The notes below the pieces were generated by a model. The model made no database searches. It was not told the origin of the DNA and was given only the letters and a program-made list of their open reading frames with translations. A stretch of DNA of 64,000 nucleotides from Saccharum officinarum (taxonomy: Eukaryota > Streptophyta > Magnoliopsida > Poales > Poaceae): NCBI GenBank assembly GCA_020631735.1, contig CM036188.1:15232214-15296213 (forward strand). Direction: 5' to 3'. Each line of letters opens with the position of its first letter. Positions within the stretch are counted from its first letter, which is position 1. A program made the translations under genes and the position numbers. Shown piece by piece: positions 10,806 to 22,594 of the stretch.

Positions 10806-12685
10806 ACCCTTTGCTCATCCCTGAGCAAAGATAAACTCAGTGACGGATCAGGAGTTGCTACAATGCTTTCACGCCTCAAAAAGTACACATGCGTTCAAAC
10901 AAGAACTTTCCTCCAGATTAGAGTGAACTATTCTAACTTTCAAACCTACCCATATTACCTTCCACCATGGGGCTTGTAGCCATCACTTGGGTCTTGAGTA
11001 GTTGAAAGACAGAACGGTTAAGTCAAGTGCCATGTTTCAAGCTCATTGATCAACTATTATTCCAGAGTTTTGCAAGATTTTCAAATAAAACTCAGAGCTT
11101 CTTTTGTATGACCCTCTCAAGTCCCTCATTTGTGGTATTCGTGGATCCTTACCAAGGCATTAATGGTGTATGCCTTCTCTCTCATCCTATAATTAAGAGG
11201 CTTATGTGGAGCTCATAGGTGGAGAGACACCTAATACATACTTGCAAACATCTATTGCACAGTCAAATCGTGGATCCAGAGGAATGAGTCTAGCCATACA
11301 GTCAAATCAAGATGTGCATGTGTGTGGTCCTACGTATATGGTTTGAGTGGATATATGGTGATAGTGGCAAATGGTGATGATGATAGATGTATGTAGAAAT
11401 GAAGGGGTAAAGGGATGATAATGGTGAATACCTAATTTTACTTTTGCTCCTTTGAAGGAATACACAACTCTCTTGATCTTTGAAGAATTTTGGGAAGAAC
11501 TTGTGCTGCTCAAAATCTCTCTATGTTGGGACATTTGTCCTCTTTCTTTTATTTTTCTTTTTCTTCTCTCTTTTCTTCACTTTTTTCTTTCTCTTTTTTA
11601 GAGCACCCAAGCCTCTTTTTTTGATATATGGATAGAGGTAGTAGTAAAAGGGATACTTGGAGCTTTATTGCGTAACAAAAGGGGCAAGCAATGGATGAAG
11701 GGAAATTTTTTTATTCTCACTCCCAGTGTAGGAGTAGAACAATTTTAGGATGTGTCTAAAATGGAAAGTATGTTGATGCGTACTTCTAGGGTAGAAGTAG
11801 CATATATGGGTGGAGTGTGCATGATCTTGATTTTAACCGCATGACCAATCCCTAAGGGTCGACATAGCTTGACCACACTCAATGCTTACAAGCAGTAAAG
11901 ATGAGTGGAAGTTTTTCTAGTCTAACAAGCAAGTATATATGCATGTGGTAGGAATTCAAGCTCTCGTCATACAGGAACTTATCATGCAGCATTTTTATGT
12001 TTTCGAAAGATAAAATCTCCAGAACTCTAGTATCTCTAGGAACAAGATAAACAGCAGCTCAAACCTTCCCATATCCCATCCGCCAACTACCTAGACTTAG
12101 ATCAAGCATTTGCTACCTACAAGTTTCAGGTTCAGAGCAAATCTTAGATCGAAACAGTTGTGTCCAAAACTTGAGAGAGTTCGAGGTTGAAAACTAGGTA
12201 CTTGAAAGGAATTATGGTAGAGCAACTATTTACCATTTCCATGCAAGAGATTACTTAGAGAGTCCTCTTTTATTAACAACTCTTTTAAGAACAAAAACAA
12301 GTAAACTAGACACACCCTTTTTATTTTGCTTTAGTTATTTTAGACCATTATTATTACAAATTAAGAAAACTTGTAAGGAATAAAGTAAAGCTGAGGGACG
12401 AAAATACTTAGTTAGATACATGGGGGTGCTCTCCCCCAAGCTAGATGTTGATGTAGTCGTTCGATCTTACAATGTAGAAGACGGACAGTGAAGATGTACT
12501 TTCTCTAGTGGAGCATCAATTAATGATGATTGTTGAGACAGTGCTCCACTAGTGAATAGAACATCTACTTACTTGTCTTCTCTTCTTAATAACTCTTGCA
12601 TAACTCAAATAGAAAACAAAACTCGTGGAACAGATTAAGGGTTAGGAAGTTAAGCATTAATTGTCTAGTGTGTTGCCCATGATTT
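10806..12685 (-). mobile_element. 3' noncoding region of the minus-strand Tat-type element
   Basis: About 1.9 kb between the pol stop and the polypurine tract with no recognisable protein. It has a pyrimidine-rich stretch at about 11535-11600 (purine-rich in the element's sense), two small hairpins at 11719-11735 and 11781-11799, and a tract GCTTGGGGGAGAGC (minus) near 12432-12445. Parts match 5079-7462, which is the same region of a related plus-strand element. Long noncoding or env-position segments here are usual in this lineage. Confidence 0.75.
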
Positions 12686-14480
12686 CTATGCAGAATTTAG
12701 CATGGTAACCTTTTTCTTTGTTTTAGTAATTTCAAATTCTATATAATTAACTATATCTAATTCTTCTTCTAGTAATTGTGCATCAAGCAAAACTTTTAGA
12801 CGTTGGCCATTTACGTTGAAAAGCTTACCTTCATCATTTTGAAGCATGACCACTCCATGTGATGCTACTTCAATTACCTTGAATGGTCCTTCCCATTTAC
12901 TTCATAGTTTTCCATGTCCGAACAACTTTACTCTAGAGTTGAATACTAACACCTTGTCACCTAGTTTGAATTCCTTCTTCTTCAATCTTTTGTCATGCCA
13001 CCTCTTTGTCCTCTCTTTGTAGATCTTTGCATTATGATATGCCTTTTCTCGCCATTCCTCAAGTTCAGAGAGTTGCATCTTTCTTTTCTCCTCAGCTTCT
13101 TTAAAATCCATGTTCCATCTCTGTTATGGCCCAGTGTGCCTTGAATTCCAGCTCGACAGGTAAGTGGCATGTCTTCCCGTAGACCAGCTGGTATGGTGAC
13201 ATTCCAAGAGGTGTTTTGTAGGCGGTTCTATAAGCCCATAGTGCTCCATGAAGCTTGTCCTTCCAGCCTGTCCCCATCTCGTTGATAGTCTTTTGTAGAA
13301 TGTTCTTGATCTGCTTGTTTGATGTTTCTGCTTTCCCACTTGTTTGAGGATGGTATGGTGTCACAACATTGTGACAGACCCCATGATTGTGTAAGAAGCG
13401 TTGAAACTTCCTATCAATGAAGTGAGAACCTCCATCACTAATCACCATACGTGGAACTCTAAAGCGTGGAAAGATGGTTTCTGCAAACATCCTCTTGGCG
13501 TGATTGGAATCTGCAGCTCGACATGGTAGAGCTTCAACCCACTTTGAAACATAGTCAACCGCCACTAAGATGTATTCACACTGCTTGAACTTTGAAAATG
13601 GTCCCATGTAGTCGATTCCCCAAACATCAAAGAGTTCTATCTGGAGATTGTTGGTGAGTGGCATGGCATCTCATGTATTTATATTCCCATGCCTCTGACA
13701 TGCTCCACATCTTCGGATGAAATTTTTTGTGTCTTCATACATGGTTGGCCAAAAAAATTCACATTGCCAGATTTTTGCATGAGTGCGGAATGCCCCATAA
13801 TGTCCTCCATATGGTGATCAATGGCATCTTTTAATGATCTTGATTCCTTCTTCCGTTGGTACACACCTTCTGAGTAGACCATCAGAGCAGACTCGGAAGA
13901 GGTATGGTTCATCCCATATGTGGAGACGACTTTCTTGAATGAGCTTACGTTTGTTCTTGCCTGGTGGTACATAACCTACAACCATAAAATTGACAATATC
14001 TGTGTAGTAGGGGTTAACGCTCGCGACCTTATAAAGCATGTCGTCTCGTAGGTAGTCGTTGATGGGCAATTCCTGTGGATTTTCAAACTGCATCTTGGAC
14101 AAGTGATCGGCTACAGAATTTTCTACTCCATTTTTATCTTTTATTTCTAAATCAAATTCTTGGAGTAACAAAATCCATCTTATAAGTCGTGGTTTAGCAT
14201 CTTTCTTAGTGAGCAGGTATTTTAAAGCAGCATGATCAGTATGAACAATCACCTTAGCTCCTACTAAGTAAGATCTAAACTTGTCAACAACAAAAACAAT
14301 AGCCAGGAGTTCTTTTTCAGTTGTTGCATAATTAAGTTGAGGTCCTGACAGAGTTTTACTAGCATAAGCAATTGCATGATGTTTTCTATCCTTTGTTTGA
14401 CCCAAATCTGCCCCCACAGCATAATCACTAGCATCACACATGATTTCAAAAGGTAGCGACCAATCAGGGGGTTGAATGAT
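12686..14480 (-). pseudogene. Tat-type pol: RNase H and integrase, decayed
   Basis: RNase H begins at the solo LTR junction: [11 protein letters not shown] (about 14450), [20 protein letters not shown], then [14 protein letters not shown] and [10 protein letters not shown] zinc-binding region follows with a frame change near 13820. The integrase core lies at 13664-13101, with [16 protein letters not shown] and HPQTSGKAE supplying the three acidic residues of the DDE triad. The C-terminal part ([20 protein letters not shown]) hits an in-frame TGA near 12903 where Arg would be expected, then stays open to TAG at 12686. Without the stop and the frameshift it would be a full-length RNase H-integrase module. 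It would integrate element cDNA into the genome. Confidence 0.92.
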
Positions 14481-17400
14481 TGTCACACCCAAAATTTCCT
14501 ATTCTGGGATTGTCCATGAAAAACACTAAATAAAATAAATGATTTCAATATTTGAATAAATTTATTAGATAAGTTAAGTTGCTGCTAATTTAAATATAGA
14601 AAATTATGGTTTTAAACTTTTTCATATTAATTTGATAATGTGGTGTTTGTGTGATGCTTGTCTTTGGTGTTGGTGAGTGCTATTATTTTCAAAATACCAT
14701 AGGACGACGTTTACTTCTCACCGGAAAACTTTTTGGTATTTTCTGGATTTAAAATTTCAATTTTCGTGAGCTTAATCTTTTTCCTTGATCTCTCCATCAA
14801 TCTTTTCATGAGCCCAAACCTATTTAGTTGAGTTCCTTATCTCCCCAAGAGTCTCCAGGATTTTTCCCGTGATTTTTCTGAGCTCCGGGCAATTTTTCGC
14901 GGCTTAAAAGGTAATTCTAGATTTTCTAGAATTATTTTTATTCGCGGAATTAAAATAATCCCGAAATTAAGAAATTCCAAAAAGTTTCCAAACCCTACAA
15001 CTATATATATGTTAGCGTAGCTCTCGACGCCCTGGTTTAAGAAGTACAACCCTTATCGCGAGCCGCCGCTCGTAGCTCCCTCCACCCCTCGCCGAAGTTC
15101 TTCATCTACAGCTTGCATTCCGGCGAACTTCCGGCGATAGTTCGGCGAGCTTTTCCGGCCACCTCAGACATCTCCGGTGAATTCTGCTTCCACTCTGAGG
15201 TTTGTCTCATCGTCCTCTATACCGTCACGCCTTTCGTTTCGCGAATCCGTCATTCATTCATCGATTCCCTAAAACCTCTCTCTTTTCCGACGAGAAACAC
15301 TATGGAGAGCTTCTTGTTCATCATCTTGGGTCATGGCCGTGCTCCTCCTCGCTTAGGGCCTGGCACCGCCACCCCTGCGCCCCCAGCCAGCAGCTCGTCC
15401 CGGCCGAGCCCTCCCTTCCCCGTGAAGCACAGCAACAGCAGTGGCCATGGAGGCCACGAGCTCGTTCAGCCCAAGGTAAAAGATTTTCCTCCGCCATTTA
15501 TTCATTTTAAGTCCGATTTGAGTCGTTCCAGTCGCGTTAGATTCGTGTAGTCTCACTCTACGCGGTAGTACCAACGTTGGTCATGTCTCATAATTATAAA
15601 TTTATTGATTTTGAAACTTTTTGATTAATAATTATTTAATCGTTGTTAATTAGAAAATACCTAAGGGTTGCAATTTCATTCGCGTCATGTCGTGTTTGCG
15701 TCGACGTAAACTATGTATTAGTAACGATGTTTATCATGTCACTTGATTATGAATTTATTAATTTAAATAGTAATTAGATTAATATATTTATTTAATAGCT
15801 TTCTAATTAAAAGAAATTTCGGTTTAAATTCGTTCTTGTTGTTTTGCAATAGTGCCGATCGAAGTTATGTGTTAGCAATAACGTTTAACATGTCTTACAT
15901 CTTTGAAATTTATAAATTAGATATTAATTTGATTTATGCTTGTGCAATTGAGTTTCTAATTAAACACAACACGAGCAGTCTATCCTAAATTAATGTTAAT
16001 GTAATTAATATTAAACTAAATGTCTTTTGAATTATAAGATGCTTAGTTCAACCTTGAAACATAAGTGCTTTCGTTTAGTTGCCACATGTTTTCTATATAT
16101 ATAGTTCAATATTAAATTGATTAATATGATTAATGTACAGTATATTTCAAATTAAAATTTTCTTAGTCTAAGTACGTTGCATATATGATAGACTTGTGTA
16201 GATAATTTCACATTGTATCTGCTCTTCATAGTTATATGGCTTTAATCCTCGAGCATTTATTCGTTTGAAATCTGTTTTGCTCCAATTAAGTTGCGTTAGA
16301 TTTGCATCGACGTTCTCTGTGCAGTAGTACTAATGTTTTTCATGTCATATGCTTTTCCATATATAGCTGAGTATTATATTAATTAATATGTTTGTTATTA
16401 GTTTTATAATTAAAAATAATATATAATCTTGTCACGTCAGTCCTTTGTAACTAAGCATGAACTTAGCTAATGGCAACTTAAATATGTTTAAATTATAATT
16501 TACTTAGCCCAAACACATATCTCATATAATTGGAATAGTTGTTCTCACATGTTCTTTTATCTATGCAAAGTCGGCAATACTTATAAAATAAATATGACCA
16601 AGGTTAAACCTAACTTTGTAATTCAATTGATTAATCTAATTTTAGAATATTTCTTCAAAATGTTTATCACCTTATTTCAATAACTAACTGCGTTATGTTG
16701 TAATCATTTCGTTAGTCGCGTGTCCTCTTTAATGATAGTTCTGTTATCTGTCGTTCTTGCGTTTTCGTGACTGTAGCAACGTACCGTGTCGTTTAGTGCG
16801 CTCTCTTTTAAAACGTTTCTTTTGTTTGATGCATGTTCTTAGATGTGTGTATTGTTTGTCTGTTTTGTGTTGCTTGGTTGCTATGAGTAGAGGAAGCGTG
16901 GTTCGTCAGCGCCGAAGACTAGGAGTTGAGGACTGACAGTCGAAGCAAAAGTTGGAGACCGGAAGACAGCAGCTAAAGATTCTGAGCAGTCTAACCTTGG
17001 GAAAAAGGCAAGTATAACATGGGACCATCCTTGTTGTCCTATTCACTAAAATTATCATACATATGCATGTGTCATCCTTGACCACCATAGAGATTATAAC
17101 TTAGCTATTGATATCTTGTTTCCATGTCACCTATGGGTTATGCATTTGGGTAGCTATTGCTAGTGCTTAATTATGAACAATGATCTTGTAATTTGATTAA
17201 TGGATTAAGCAACCAACCATTAAGATGATTTTATTACTATTGAAAAGGGGGCTAGAGCAAGGGGTTATATTGTTGCTCTGGTTTCTCTCCATAAGGACTT
17301 ATCTGTACGTGATCATCCGGGACATACAGTATAGCTGTGAGGGCTGTATGGCTCTGGCTCTAGTTGTTCAAGAGACCTTTTCTAGCTTGTTAGTGGTTAC

Positions 17401-18262
17401 CTTAATTGGCGTAAGAATGGCTTGACACGTTGGGTGTAGGACAACCTCTAGTCTATGAGTATAGCCAAGAAGGAATTGTGCCATTTGAAAAGGGGGTTCC
17501 TACATCTGCCTGCCAAGTGAATCTAATAGCCCTAACTTGTTAGACGAACTCTTGAATGGCTTTATATGATTTCTTGTGCTTAGGGATTCATGACCCCTTA
17601 GCATATGGAAATCATGACTCACAGTGAAAGTGTACATCTCTGCGTAGAGTTTAATAAACTAGTATACTAGCCATGCCCACGGATACGGGCGGCCTTGGAA
17701 CATCTACAGATAGCTGATCACCATTGTTATATCTTGCTTAATTACTGTTGATTATTATTATGCTCCTGTTAATGCTATTCATTATCCTTATTACAATTGA
17801 TCATTGATTCATTAATGGGATTTGGTTTACCTTGACGCTACTCAATTGCTAATTATATGATGATTAAAAGCTAAATGCAGTGAAACAGTGTCTAACCTTT
17901 TTGAGCCTCATGAACCCTGTGTTATACTTGTTGAGTTCGACATGGACTCACTCTTGCTATTCCCCCACACCTCAGTGTGTAGTGAGGTGCTGCTCAGAAG
18001 AAGGATAAAGAGGTAGTGGAGTTTCCAGAAGTCTTTTCAGAAGTGTTTGGCATATGGATCCACCAGTCAGCCGTCCCTAAGAAGAACGGAGCCTGAAGTT
18101 TAGTCACCGTTCCGTGATACTCTGATGTAAGTGTTAATATAGCTATGTATATGTTATATAATAACATTGTTTCTGATACTTTTTCACTCTGACATATGTG
18201 TGGACTTCCTGGGCACACATATGATTAGCCTGGTTTTGTTTTTTAGGAAACCGGGTGTGACA
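14481..18262 (+). mobile_element. Tekay-like solo LTR inserted in the Tat-type pol
   Basis: Begins TGTCACACCC and ends ACCGGGTGTGACA. It is flanked by perfect 5-bp target duplications ATGAT (14476-14480 and 18263-18267). Removing it rejoins pol: ISAPI on the RT side meets IQPPDW on the RNase H side. Length is 3782 bp. The last 100 bp match the subfamily at 43972 and 47057. It has a TATA box at 15002, a GC-rich block at about 15050-15480 and the conserved box GAGTTCGACATGGACTCACT near 17934. One LTR with no internal region is the product expected from recombination between two LTRs. Confidence 0.93.
15002..15009 (+). promoter_or_regulatory. Putative TATA box of the LTR promoter
   Basis: TATATATA lies 50-100 bp before the GC-rich block in LTR orientation. 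Equivalent TATA boxes precede the GC blocks of other LTRs here (minus strand at 42993 and 60415). Position and pattern support a pol II promoter, but no start site is proven. Confidence 0.45.
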
Positions 18263-18267
18263 ATGAT

Positions 18268-19129
18268 TGGTGCAGAGATGAGTGCTTTCTTAAGAATATT
18301 AAAAGCATCTAAATACTTATCATCAAACTCAAAGGGTGCATCCTTGGCTAGCAAATTTGTGAGGGGTCTAGCAATATGAGAAAAGTCTTTTATAAAACGT
18401 CTATAGAACCCCGCATGACCAAGAAAACTTCGTACCCCTTTGATGTTTGTGGGAGGAGGCAAATTCTCTATCACTTCTATCTTTGCACGATCTACCTCGA
18501 TCCCACGTTCGAACACCAAGTGTCCTGGCACTATGCCCTCTCTAACCATGAAATGACATTTTTCCCAATTAAGGACTAAGTGCTTTTCCACACATCTTTG
18601 CAAAACCTTGTCTAAGATTTCTAAGCAATCATCAAAAGTTTTTCCATACATAGAAAAGTCATCCATAAAAACTTCCATGATTTTCTCTATCATATCAGAA
18701 AATATAAACATCATGCACCTTTGGAACGAGGCTGGAGCATTGCACAGACCAAAATACATCCTACAATAGGCATAAGTTCCATAGGGACAAATGAAAATGG
18801 TTTTGCTTTGGTCATCAGGATGGATCGGGATTTGATGGTAACCAGAGTACCTATCAAGGAAACAAAAGAAAGAGTGCTTTGCAAGCCGTTCTTGCATCTC
18901 ATCAATGAAGGGTAACAAGAAGTGATCTTTCTTTGTTGCCTTGTTAAGTTTTCTATAATTGATGCACATCCGTCATCCAGTGACGGTTCGTTGTGGGATC
19001 AATTCATTTCTCTTATTTTTTACCACCGTCATACCCCCTTTCTTGGGTACAACTTGCACTAGGCTCACCCACTCACTATGTGGTACATGATATATTATCC
19101 CAGCATGCAAGAGTTTCAAAACCTCTTTT
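18268..19129 (-). pseudogene. Tat-type reverse transcriptase domain, decayed
   Basis: The minus-strand frame gives MCINYRKLNKAT (from 18969), FLDRYSGYHQIPIHPDDQ, FGLCNAPASFQRCM, the catalytic FMDDF (usual YMDDF or FVDDF form), and FLGHAGFYRRFIKDFS, then ISAPI at the solo LTR edge. Upstream, at 19129-18970, the finger region (GIIYHVPHSEWVSLVQVVPK) is still readable. A TGA replaces the usual Trp just before RMCINYRKLN. RT would copy the element RNA into cDNA. The rest of pol resumes at 14480 after the inserted LTR. Confidence 0.93.
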
Positions 19130-19870
19130 TTAACAACATCCCTCTTCGCGATGAGTGTAAAGGGCAGGACTAATCCCCTTGAGGTCTTGGAGTGAGTAGC
19201 CGAAAGCAGAATGATGCTTTTCTAAAATAGTAAGGAGTCGGATGGTCTCGTATTCAGAAAGTTTATCACTAATTATCACAGGAGACTCCTTGTCGTCATT
19301 TAGAAAAGCGTATTTCAATCCTAAAGGAAAGGGTTTTAGCTCAATGGGGGATTTTGGAGGTTCCTGAGTTTCATCCAAAGGTAAAGGACTTCGCGGTTGT
19401 TCTATTTCTTTGATGAAATCTTTGGCGATTTCTTCGAGATCTTCGTCGGATGATTCTAGGAAAGACATTGCCATTATCCCCTCCATTGGTTCTTGCTCGG
19501 GACTTAACTCCATCTTGGTGTGGAGTGATTGGATGATGGGAATGGAAAGGTTTAGGCTTTTCCCAAGATGTACATTTACACTCTCCTTTCTTCTTTCATG
19601 GATAAGTCTCTCTAGTGGATGTCCAATCAAAAGGTCAAATTCCCAAGTATCAAAAATATAGAAGCTAAGGTACACCTTGGTTTCGTCTACTTTGATAGGA
19701 ATGAAGTGGAAGATTCCTTCACTAGGAAGGATTTGGCCTGAGAAACTTTTTAGAAGCTTGGTTGTTGGAGTTAATTTCATGTCTTCAAAAAGTGTATGTG
19801 CAAAATACTTAGACATGATATTTACTCCTACAACTAGATTATAAGTAGCATCGAAGGAGGTTTGATGAAT
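19130..19870 (-). pseudogene. Tat-type protease region with lost active site
   Basis: Continues the gag frame after a TAG stop (19873-19871). The expected Asp-containing motif (D-L-G-A-S/G-V-N) reads N-L-V-V-G-V-N just before MSKYFAHTLF, so the catalytic Asp is not seen. TWEFDLLIGHP follows, as in the retropepsin fold, then an acidic linker (ESSDEDLEEIAKDF) and the region before RT (FGYSLQDLKGISPALYTHR). A stop or frameshift at 19130 separates it from RT. An aspartic protease normally matures the polyprotein. This one looks inactive. Confidence 0.8.
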
Positions 19871-20935
19871 CTAACAACTAATAGAGGTAGAAGGAGAATC
19901 TAGACGAATGACTTCATACGAAAGCTCGGATTCTTTCAACCAATCATTACTTATGATTGTTGTCAACTCCTTCACATTTTCTTTAAGGAACTTATCTTCG
20001 GTTGGATCAGAAAGGTGTTGGTTAGGTGCAGACAGTGCCGAAGACTTCCTAATTGCAGAATAATTCGAGGTGTTTCCAAAATTGGAGAAAAGATACTCCT
20101 CGAACTTAAACATGTCTTCCGAAAGTGGAATTTCTTCCTCCTTTGGCGGTTCAAGAACTTGGAGGATAGTTGAGGCTTCAAGTGGAGTAGCTAAAGGTTC
20201 AGGCTCAACTATCATAGGTTCTTCCTTAGGAGTTGTCTCAACTACGTCTTCTGGGGGATCATCGAGAATGCTAGTGTAAGGAGTGTTTTCAAGAATTTTT
20301 GTAAGGATTTCTCTCCCTTCACTAGCAGAGAGATGTAAGAAAGAGCCTCTAGAGGATGTATCAAGAAGTTGTGTGGTTTCTCCACTAAGACCCACATAAA
20401 AGTGTTGCAAGAGCATTTGGTCTTGAATGGAAAGGTCAGGGCCAGAATTGAGTAGGTCATTAAAACATGTCCAAGGCATACCAAGAGATTCTTTTTCTTT
20501 TTGTTTAAAAGTTAGAACCTTTGTTCGAAGTTTAACCATAGAGAGAATTGGAAAGAAATGTAAGAAAAAGCTAGAGCATAAAGTTCCCCAATCTCCTTGT
20601 ACACTGCCTACGGTTTGGGAATACCAGTGTCTAGCTTTTCCCGTTAAAGAGAACGGAAATAGCTTCCACCTTAATGTCTCATGTGACATGCCTTCAATTT
20701 GCAAGCATGCACAAATTAGCTCAAATTCTCGTAGGTGTGTGTATGGGTTTTCATCATCTTCTCCTGAGAATGAATGGTCCTGGACCATATTTATTATGCA
20801 CGGATCCAACTCATAGCCAGGTGCGAGGATAGGTTTGGAAGATTCTGGTGGCTCTAGTTGGGCACCCATGGGAGCAGCATATTGATTGATAGGAGTGATG
20901 TTATCCATGCTTGAAAAGGAAAGATACAAGGACAA
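19871..20935 (-). pseudogene. Tat/Athila-type gag
   Basis: A 354-codon open frame. The retrotransposon gag domain is at about residues 65-215: NPYTHLREFELICACLQIEG, LFPFSLTGKARHWY, a segment LLNSGPDLSIQDQMLLQHFY and LDTSSRGSFL. The C-terminal half is acidic and proline-rich (PPKEEEIPLSEDMFKFEEYL). The frame ends at TAG and the protease continues in the same frame, so gag and protease were once one ORF or the stop was read through. No CCHC zinc knuckle was seen. Gag forms the virus-like particle. The start ATG at 20935 is 31 bp from the primer site, so an alternative downstream start is possible. Confidence 0.88.
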
Positions 20936-20965
20936 TTTTGGTTTGACAAATCACAACAACCATTT

Positions 20966-20982
20966 CCCCGGCAACGACGCCA
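20966..20982 (-). promoter_or_regulatory. Primer binding site, tRNA-Asp type
   Basis: The plus strand reads CCCCGGCAACGACGCCA, identical to the 3' end of plant tRNA-Asp(GTC) plus CCA except for one base (A for G). On the minus strand this is the primer complement, 7 bp from the LTR end. Athila-type elements are known to use tRNA-Asp. Confidence 0.88.
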
Positions 20983-20989
20983 AAAAGCT

Positions 20990-22217
20990 TGTTGGTATTT
21001 TTAATGCACACAAATAAATCCGCAAGCGCACGGATATCATTGTAGCTTTCACCCGGAGGGTTTTAAATATCGTATCCATAGGGAAACGTGTGTATCGCCA
21101 AACAACTAGTTTATCCAAGGGTAGCAATCAAGGTTTAAGATATGATGGGTAGAGAGGATTCCTATAGTAATGATCCTATGCAAGACAAGGTTATGATTCA
21201 AATGTCCTTCTAATGTTCACTTCGAGACGCCGCTAGACGGGAAAGCACCACTAAGGATAACTCTATCGACGCGACTACGGTCCTACTAATTTAAGAACCT
21301 ACTCAATTCGGTGTGGACGGGGCTGTCACCTCCCATAACTACCACACAACCAGAGAATAGGGCGCAAACACAGGTAACCGACATCCTAAGCATCACACTT
21401 ATGCTAACACTTACTACTCCAATTCAGAGCGCTAACAAGAACTAGAGCAATCATAAGAACTGTGAACCAATGAACAAAAGAGTAAGATAAATACTTGAAT
21501 AAAGATCAATTACCAAAAGTATCTCGGATGCAGATTCAGAGAAGCCTGAATCCGTCGAAGTACAAGCCGGAGAGGGAGCACCGACATGCTAGCACCACCT
21601 CCAACTCTTCCCTCACTCTCTATCTCTCTATTTTGCTAAGACTAGATCTTAATAAGGACTAATCTTCTCTTGATGGCTAGCTATGGAGAGGAGATCCATT
21701 CGAGGGAACCCTCTCAGCTGATCCCAACTGGAGAAAATAAATTAGGATTTAAGGGATGCCTCCTCCAGGGGCCAGAGGCCTTGCTTATATAGCCCTCTAG
21801 GAAGCACCACAACCGTCAGATCAAACCGATCTTGATCTATGACTTTTTATTAATTCTCAAAGGCGGTGGAGGTAGGATCCACGAGATCGCTCCTAATTGC
21901 TCTGCAGCCCGAGCGCCCGCCCCTACCCCTTGGGCGGCCGCCCGGCTTCTTGGCCTGTTTCGCCTCCGGTTTGTTTCTAGAGTCTTCTCGTACCTTCCAG
22001 ATTCTAGAAAAGTTGTTCGTACCCCTTTTGTCTCTATGTAAACCTGACATGTGGGCCTTCCTTGGTTGTTTTCAGCTGACACCCTATAAAAATAGACATT
22101 TACCAAAACTCATGGAATTATGTCAGTAAACCCCCTATATCTATGTGGTAATTATGTTTTTAGGTCCTTTTCCATGCTTCGTTGATGGTTAAAATTGACA
22201 CTTATCTACAGTCAACA
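20990..22217 (-). repeat. 5' LTR of the minus-strand Tat-type element
   Basis: On the plus strand it begins TGTTGGTATTTTTAATG and ends AGTCAACA, 1228 bp. It contains the grass gypsy word CCGCAAGCGCACGG (21020), a GC-rich patch near 21900-21970 and a minus-strand TATA box (21784). The right flank starts ATGCT, and the matching target duplication on the other side is lost with the truncated 3' LTR. Confidence 0.88.
21784..21791 (-). promoter_or_regulatory. Putative TATA box in Tat-type LTR
   Basis: Minus-strand TATATAAG within GGGCTATATAAGCAAGG. It lies well inside the LTR, upstream of gag, as expected for a U3/R border. The same word occurs in the truncated copy near 10355. Confidence 0.45.
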
Positions 22218-22594
22218 ATGCTTTTGATTGGTTATGATCATTGACTGGCACTGTACTTGAACTCAATGGGTGTGTGATGTTTCAAACTATTTGCTTCCAC
22301 TATCTTGTTTTCAAACTGGTATTGTAATAACTTTATGTTGAACTCCAATGTATTCGAACTATGTGTGAACTTTTATGTAACATGTGATGAGTATATGCTG
22401 AACCATGTACGATCTTGGCTGCATGTTGTTGTTGGTTCGAAATCCTTCATGGTTTCGATGGACTACCAGGATTATTTGGGCTCAAGTATAATGGTTTGAT
22501 CACTCCGGTGATTGCTTTTATGCTTGATCTCGTATAATTTGTTCGGTTCTGTTACATGCTTGAGGACGAGCAAAGGGCTAAGTGTGGGGGAGTT
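22218..22594 (+). mobile_element. 3' internal end and polypurine tract of a plus-strand Tat-type element
   Basis: No coding motif. It ends with GGGCTAAGTGTGGGGGAGTT, a typical purine-rich tract, directly before the LTR at 22595. The rest of this element lies beyond the minus-strand element that inserted at 22217/22218. The 5079-7462 block has the same orientation but cannot be shown to be the same copy. Confidence 0.7.

Larger units (their letters stand above)
10137..22217 (-). mobile_element. Tat/Athila-type Ty3/gypsy element, minus strand, non-autonomous by decay
   Basis: Read on the minus strand: 5' LTR (20990-22217), primer site for tRNA-Asp (20966-20982), gag (20935-19871), protease (19870-19130), RT (to 18268), RNase H and integrase (14480-12686), a long 3' noncoding part, a polypurine tract (10791-10805) and a truncated 3' LTR (10137-10790). 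RT and RNase H are separated by a solo LTR (14481-18262). The gag type, the tRNA-Asp primer and the long noncoding 3' part fit the Tat/Athila lineage. Stops between gag and protease, before RT and within integrase show that it is dead. Its right flank (22218 on) is the 3' internal end of a related plus-strand element, so it inserted into a relative. Confidence 0.88.

Noticed and set aside
15113..15550. 145-codon Pro/Ser-rich frame after the LTR TATA box
   Set aside because: GC-rich leader with low-complexity composition and no domain. At most an upstream ORF.
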